DNA of 54,759 bases from Deltaproteobacteria bacterium (GTDB lineage: Bacteria; Desulfobacterota; Syntrophia; Syntrophales; UBA2210). Under the pieces are notes generated by a model that was not told the origin of the DNA, made no database searches, and saw only the letters and a program-made list of their open reading frames with translations. Of the stretch, positions 53,338-54,759 are shown in pieces. The translations under genes were made by a program, and so were the position numbers. Positions within the stretch are counted from its first letter, which is position 1; each line of letters begins with the position of its first letter. Location of the stretch: assembly GCA_016933215.1 (NCBI GenBank), contig JAFGBH010000081.1, forward strand, positions 1-54,759, given 5' to 3'.

Positions 53338-54759
53338 ATGGAAGACATATATTCCCAAAAACCGTGGTTGAAATTCTACGACAAACACGTTCCTCAGAAT
53401 CTTGAATACCCGGAAAAGACCTACGCAGAGGTCTTTCGGGAGGCTGCTGAACTTGTTCCTGACAGGGTCGCCCTGTATTACATGGGCAAAGGTATCGCCT
53501 TTCGTGAACTTGACACTCTTTCAAACAAGTTTGCACATTTTATCAAATCCAAGGGACTTAACCCCGGAGATGTGGTAGGGGTCAATCTTCCCAATATCCC
53601 TGCATATTATATCTCCATTTTGGGTATCCAGAAGGCGGGGTGTGTCCTTACGGGGGTGAGCCCCCTCCTCCAGCCCGAGGAGCTCGAATTTCAGCTTAAT
53701 GACTCCGGCGCAAAGATACTTGTTACGCTGGACATTCTCTTCGATAAGGCAGAGGAAGCGGTTCCGAAAACCGGTGTTACGGCCGTGGCCGTCGCCGAGA
53801 TTGCGGATTTCCTCCCCCCTGTAAAAAGAATTCTCGGAAAACTGTTGAAGAAGATCCCCACCGGAGCGGTAAATCCCATACCGGGTATCGAGGTCGGGAA
53901 ATATATGGACTTCCTTGAGGAGATGCCGCCTGAGCGAGTCGAGGTGACAATAACACCGGACGCCCCAATGCTGATGCAGTATACGGGGGGAACCACCGGT
54001 CCTCCGAAGGGGGCCGTTCTCACACACAGAAACCTTGTGTCTCACATCACTCAGATGAGTGTCTGGATGGATATTAAAGTTGGCGATGAAGGCAACGTAA
54101 TGTCCGCCTTTCCACTCTTTCACCAGGCGGGTCTCTTTCTGGGGTTGATCACCATGTCTCTCGGGATGACCCAGGTTGCAATACCGAACCCGCGGGACCT
54201 GAAATTCATCGTTTCGGCAATGAAAAAATACAAACCAGTCGCGATGGTAAATGTTCCCACCATCTTTATGGAACTGATGAAAAGGCCGGATTTCCGTGCC
54301 CTCGATTTCTCGGGGCTTGAGTGGTTCCTCAGTGGTGCGGCCCCCTTTCCTCCTGAATACATAAAGGAATTTGAGGGGATCGTGGGAAAAAGCAAGCTTG
54401 TGGAAGTTCTGGGAATGACCGAGACGAGTCCCGTCATAGTAAGCCTGCCACGCTACGGGAAAAAGAAACCGGGATCGGTGGGGATACCGCTTTCTGACAC
54501 GGAGGTGAAGCTGGTAGACCCGGAGACGGGGAAGCTGGCACCTCTGGGAGAACCGGGAGAGTTTGTGGCCAGGGGGCCCCAGGTTTTTACCATGGGATAC
54601 CACAACAGACCTGAGGATAATGCCAATACGTTGAGAGACGGCTGGATATACACGGGCGACATCTGCGAGATGGATGAAGATGGATACTTCTACGTCGTGG
54701 ACAGGCTGAAGGACATGGTCATCGTTTCGGGATTCAAGGTTTTCACCCGCCCGTTGGAT
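53338..54759 (+). CDS. Long-chain acyl-CoA ligase, cut by the right window edge
   Basis: First 474 residues of a FadD-like AMP-forming ligase, read from the sequence (it runs off the end). YTGGTTGPPKGAVLTHRN is the phosphate loop, EVLGMTETSP the adenine-binding motif, and GWIYTGDI the hinge region. The C-terminal catalytic Lys is beyond the window. Ribosome site AAAGGAG 9 bp before the ATG. The 221 bp before it (53117-53337) have no gene and no clear promoter. Confidence 0.9.
   Translation, partial: MEDIYSQKPWLKFYDKHVPQNLEYPEKTYAEVFREAAELVPDRVALYYMGKGIAFRELDTLSNKFAHFIKSKGLNPGDVVGVNLPNIPAYYISILGIQKAGCVLTGVSPLLQPEELEFQLNDSGAKILVTLDILFDKAEEAVPKTGVTAVAVAEIADFLPPVKRILGKLLKKIPTGAVNPIPGIEVGKYMDFLEEMPPERVEVTITPDAPMLMQYTGGTTGPPKGAVLTHRNLVSHITQMSVWMDIKVGDEGNVMSAFPLFHQAGLFLGLITMSLGMTQVAIPNPRDLKFIVSAMKKYKPVAMVNVPTIFMELMKRPDFRALDFSGLEWFLSGAAPFPPEYIKEFEGIVGKSKLVEVLGMTETSPVIVSLPRYGKKKPGSVGIPLSDTEVKLVDPETGKLAPLGEPGEFVARGPQVFTMGYHNRPEDNANTLRDGWIYTGDICEMDEDGYFYVVDRLKDMVIVSGFKVFTRPLD

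Overview
The window looks like chromosome from a strictly anaerobic member of the Desulfobacterota (old Deltaproteobacteria; a syntrophic or sulfate-reducing type is my best guess). The pointers are many CoA-ester catabolism genes, ferredoxin-like DUF2148, TIGR04076 and C-GCAxxG-C-C proteins, an ADP-forming acyl-CoA synthetase, type IV pilin genes and a gene that appears to encode selenocysteine. This assignment rests on gene content only.

Left block (4-9172, all minus strand): a TetR regulator followed by a catabolic run of PHP protein, two thiolase-fold proteins, a double SCP2 plus DUF35 fusion, a free DUF35 protein, a beta-keto acid cleavage enzyme (BKACE), a long-chain acyl-CoA ligase and a CoA-transferase alpha subunit whose beta partner should lie beyond the left edge. 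A perfect-armed palindrome (GATTGA-N4-TCAATC) occurs both before tetR and before the catabolic run, so TetR probably controls itself and the pathway. Both thiolase-fold proteins lack the usual catalytic Cys and His.

Middle (9317-36094): envelope genes (UbiA-type prenyltransferase, GT9, GT-C-like membrane protein), yjbQ, a Crp/Fnr regulator, a prepilin peptidase and minor pilin operon, argS with a terminator-like hairpin in its leader, a SPOR protein, the conserved ffh-rpsP-khpA-rimM-trmD-SPOUT-rplS-rnhB-yraN-rsmI run, a REC-PAS-HD-GYP protein, an ADP-forming acyl-CoA synthetase, and an unusual methyltransferase plus Nudix plus helical-domain fusion. Three copies of a 108-130 bp two-hairpin repeat are scattered here, all in the same orientation and all next to gene ends.

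Right block (36399-54759, all plus strand, one long apparent operon with a good promoter at 36170-36198): SCP2 protein, two DUF2148 proteins, two paralogous acyl-CoA ligases flanking an acyl-CoA dehydrogenase, two TIGR04076 proteins, a ferredoxin-nitroreductase fusion, a thiolase, a two-domain C-GCAxxG-C-C protein, two epimerase-type oxidoreductases, an SDR, a ThDP enzyme, a zinc alcohol dehydrogenase and a further acyl-CoA ligase cut by the window edge. The logic is activation of hydrophobic carboxylic acids to CoA esters, followed by redox steps and C-C cleavage, with several Cys-rich proteins of unknown function as possible electron carriers.

The strongest single observation is that the C-GCAxxG-C-C gene is longer than a normal ORF call gives. 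An in-frame TGA at 46404-46406 is followed at the right distance by a hairpin with a GGTCT loop, and the second domain of the same protein has Cys at the matching position. It should be read as a selenoprotein starting at 46341.
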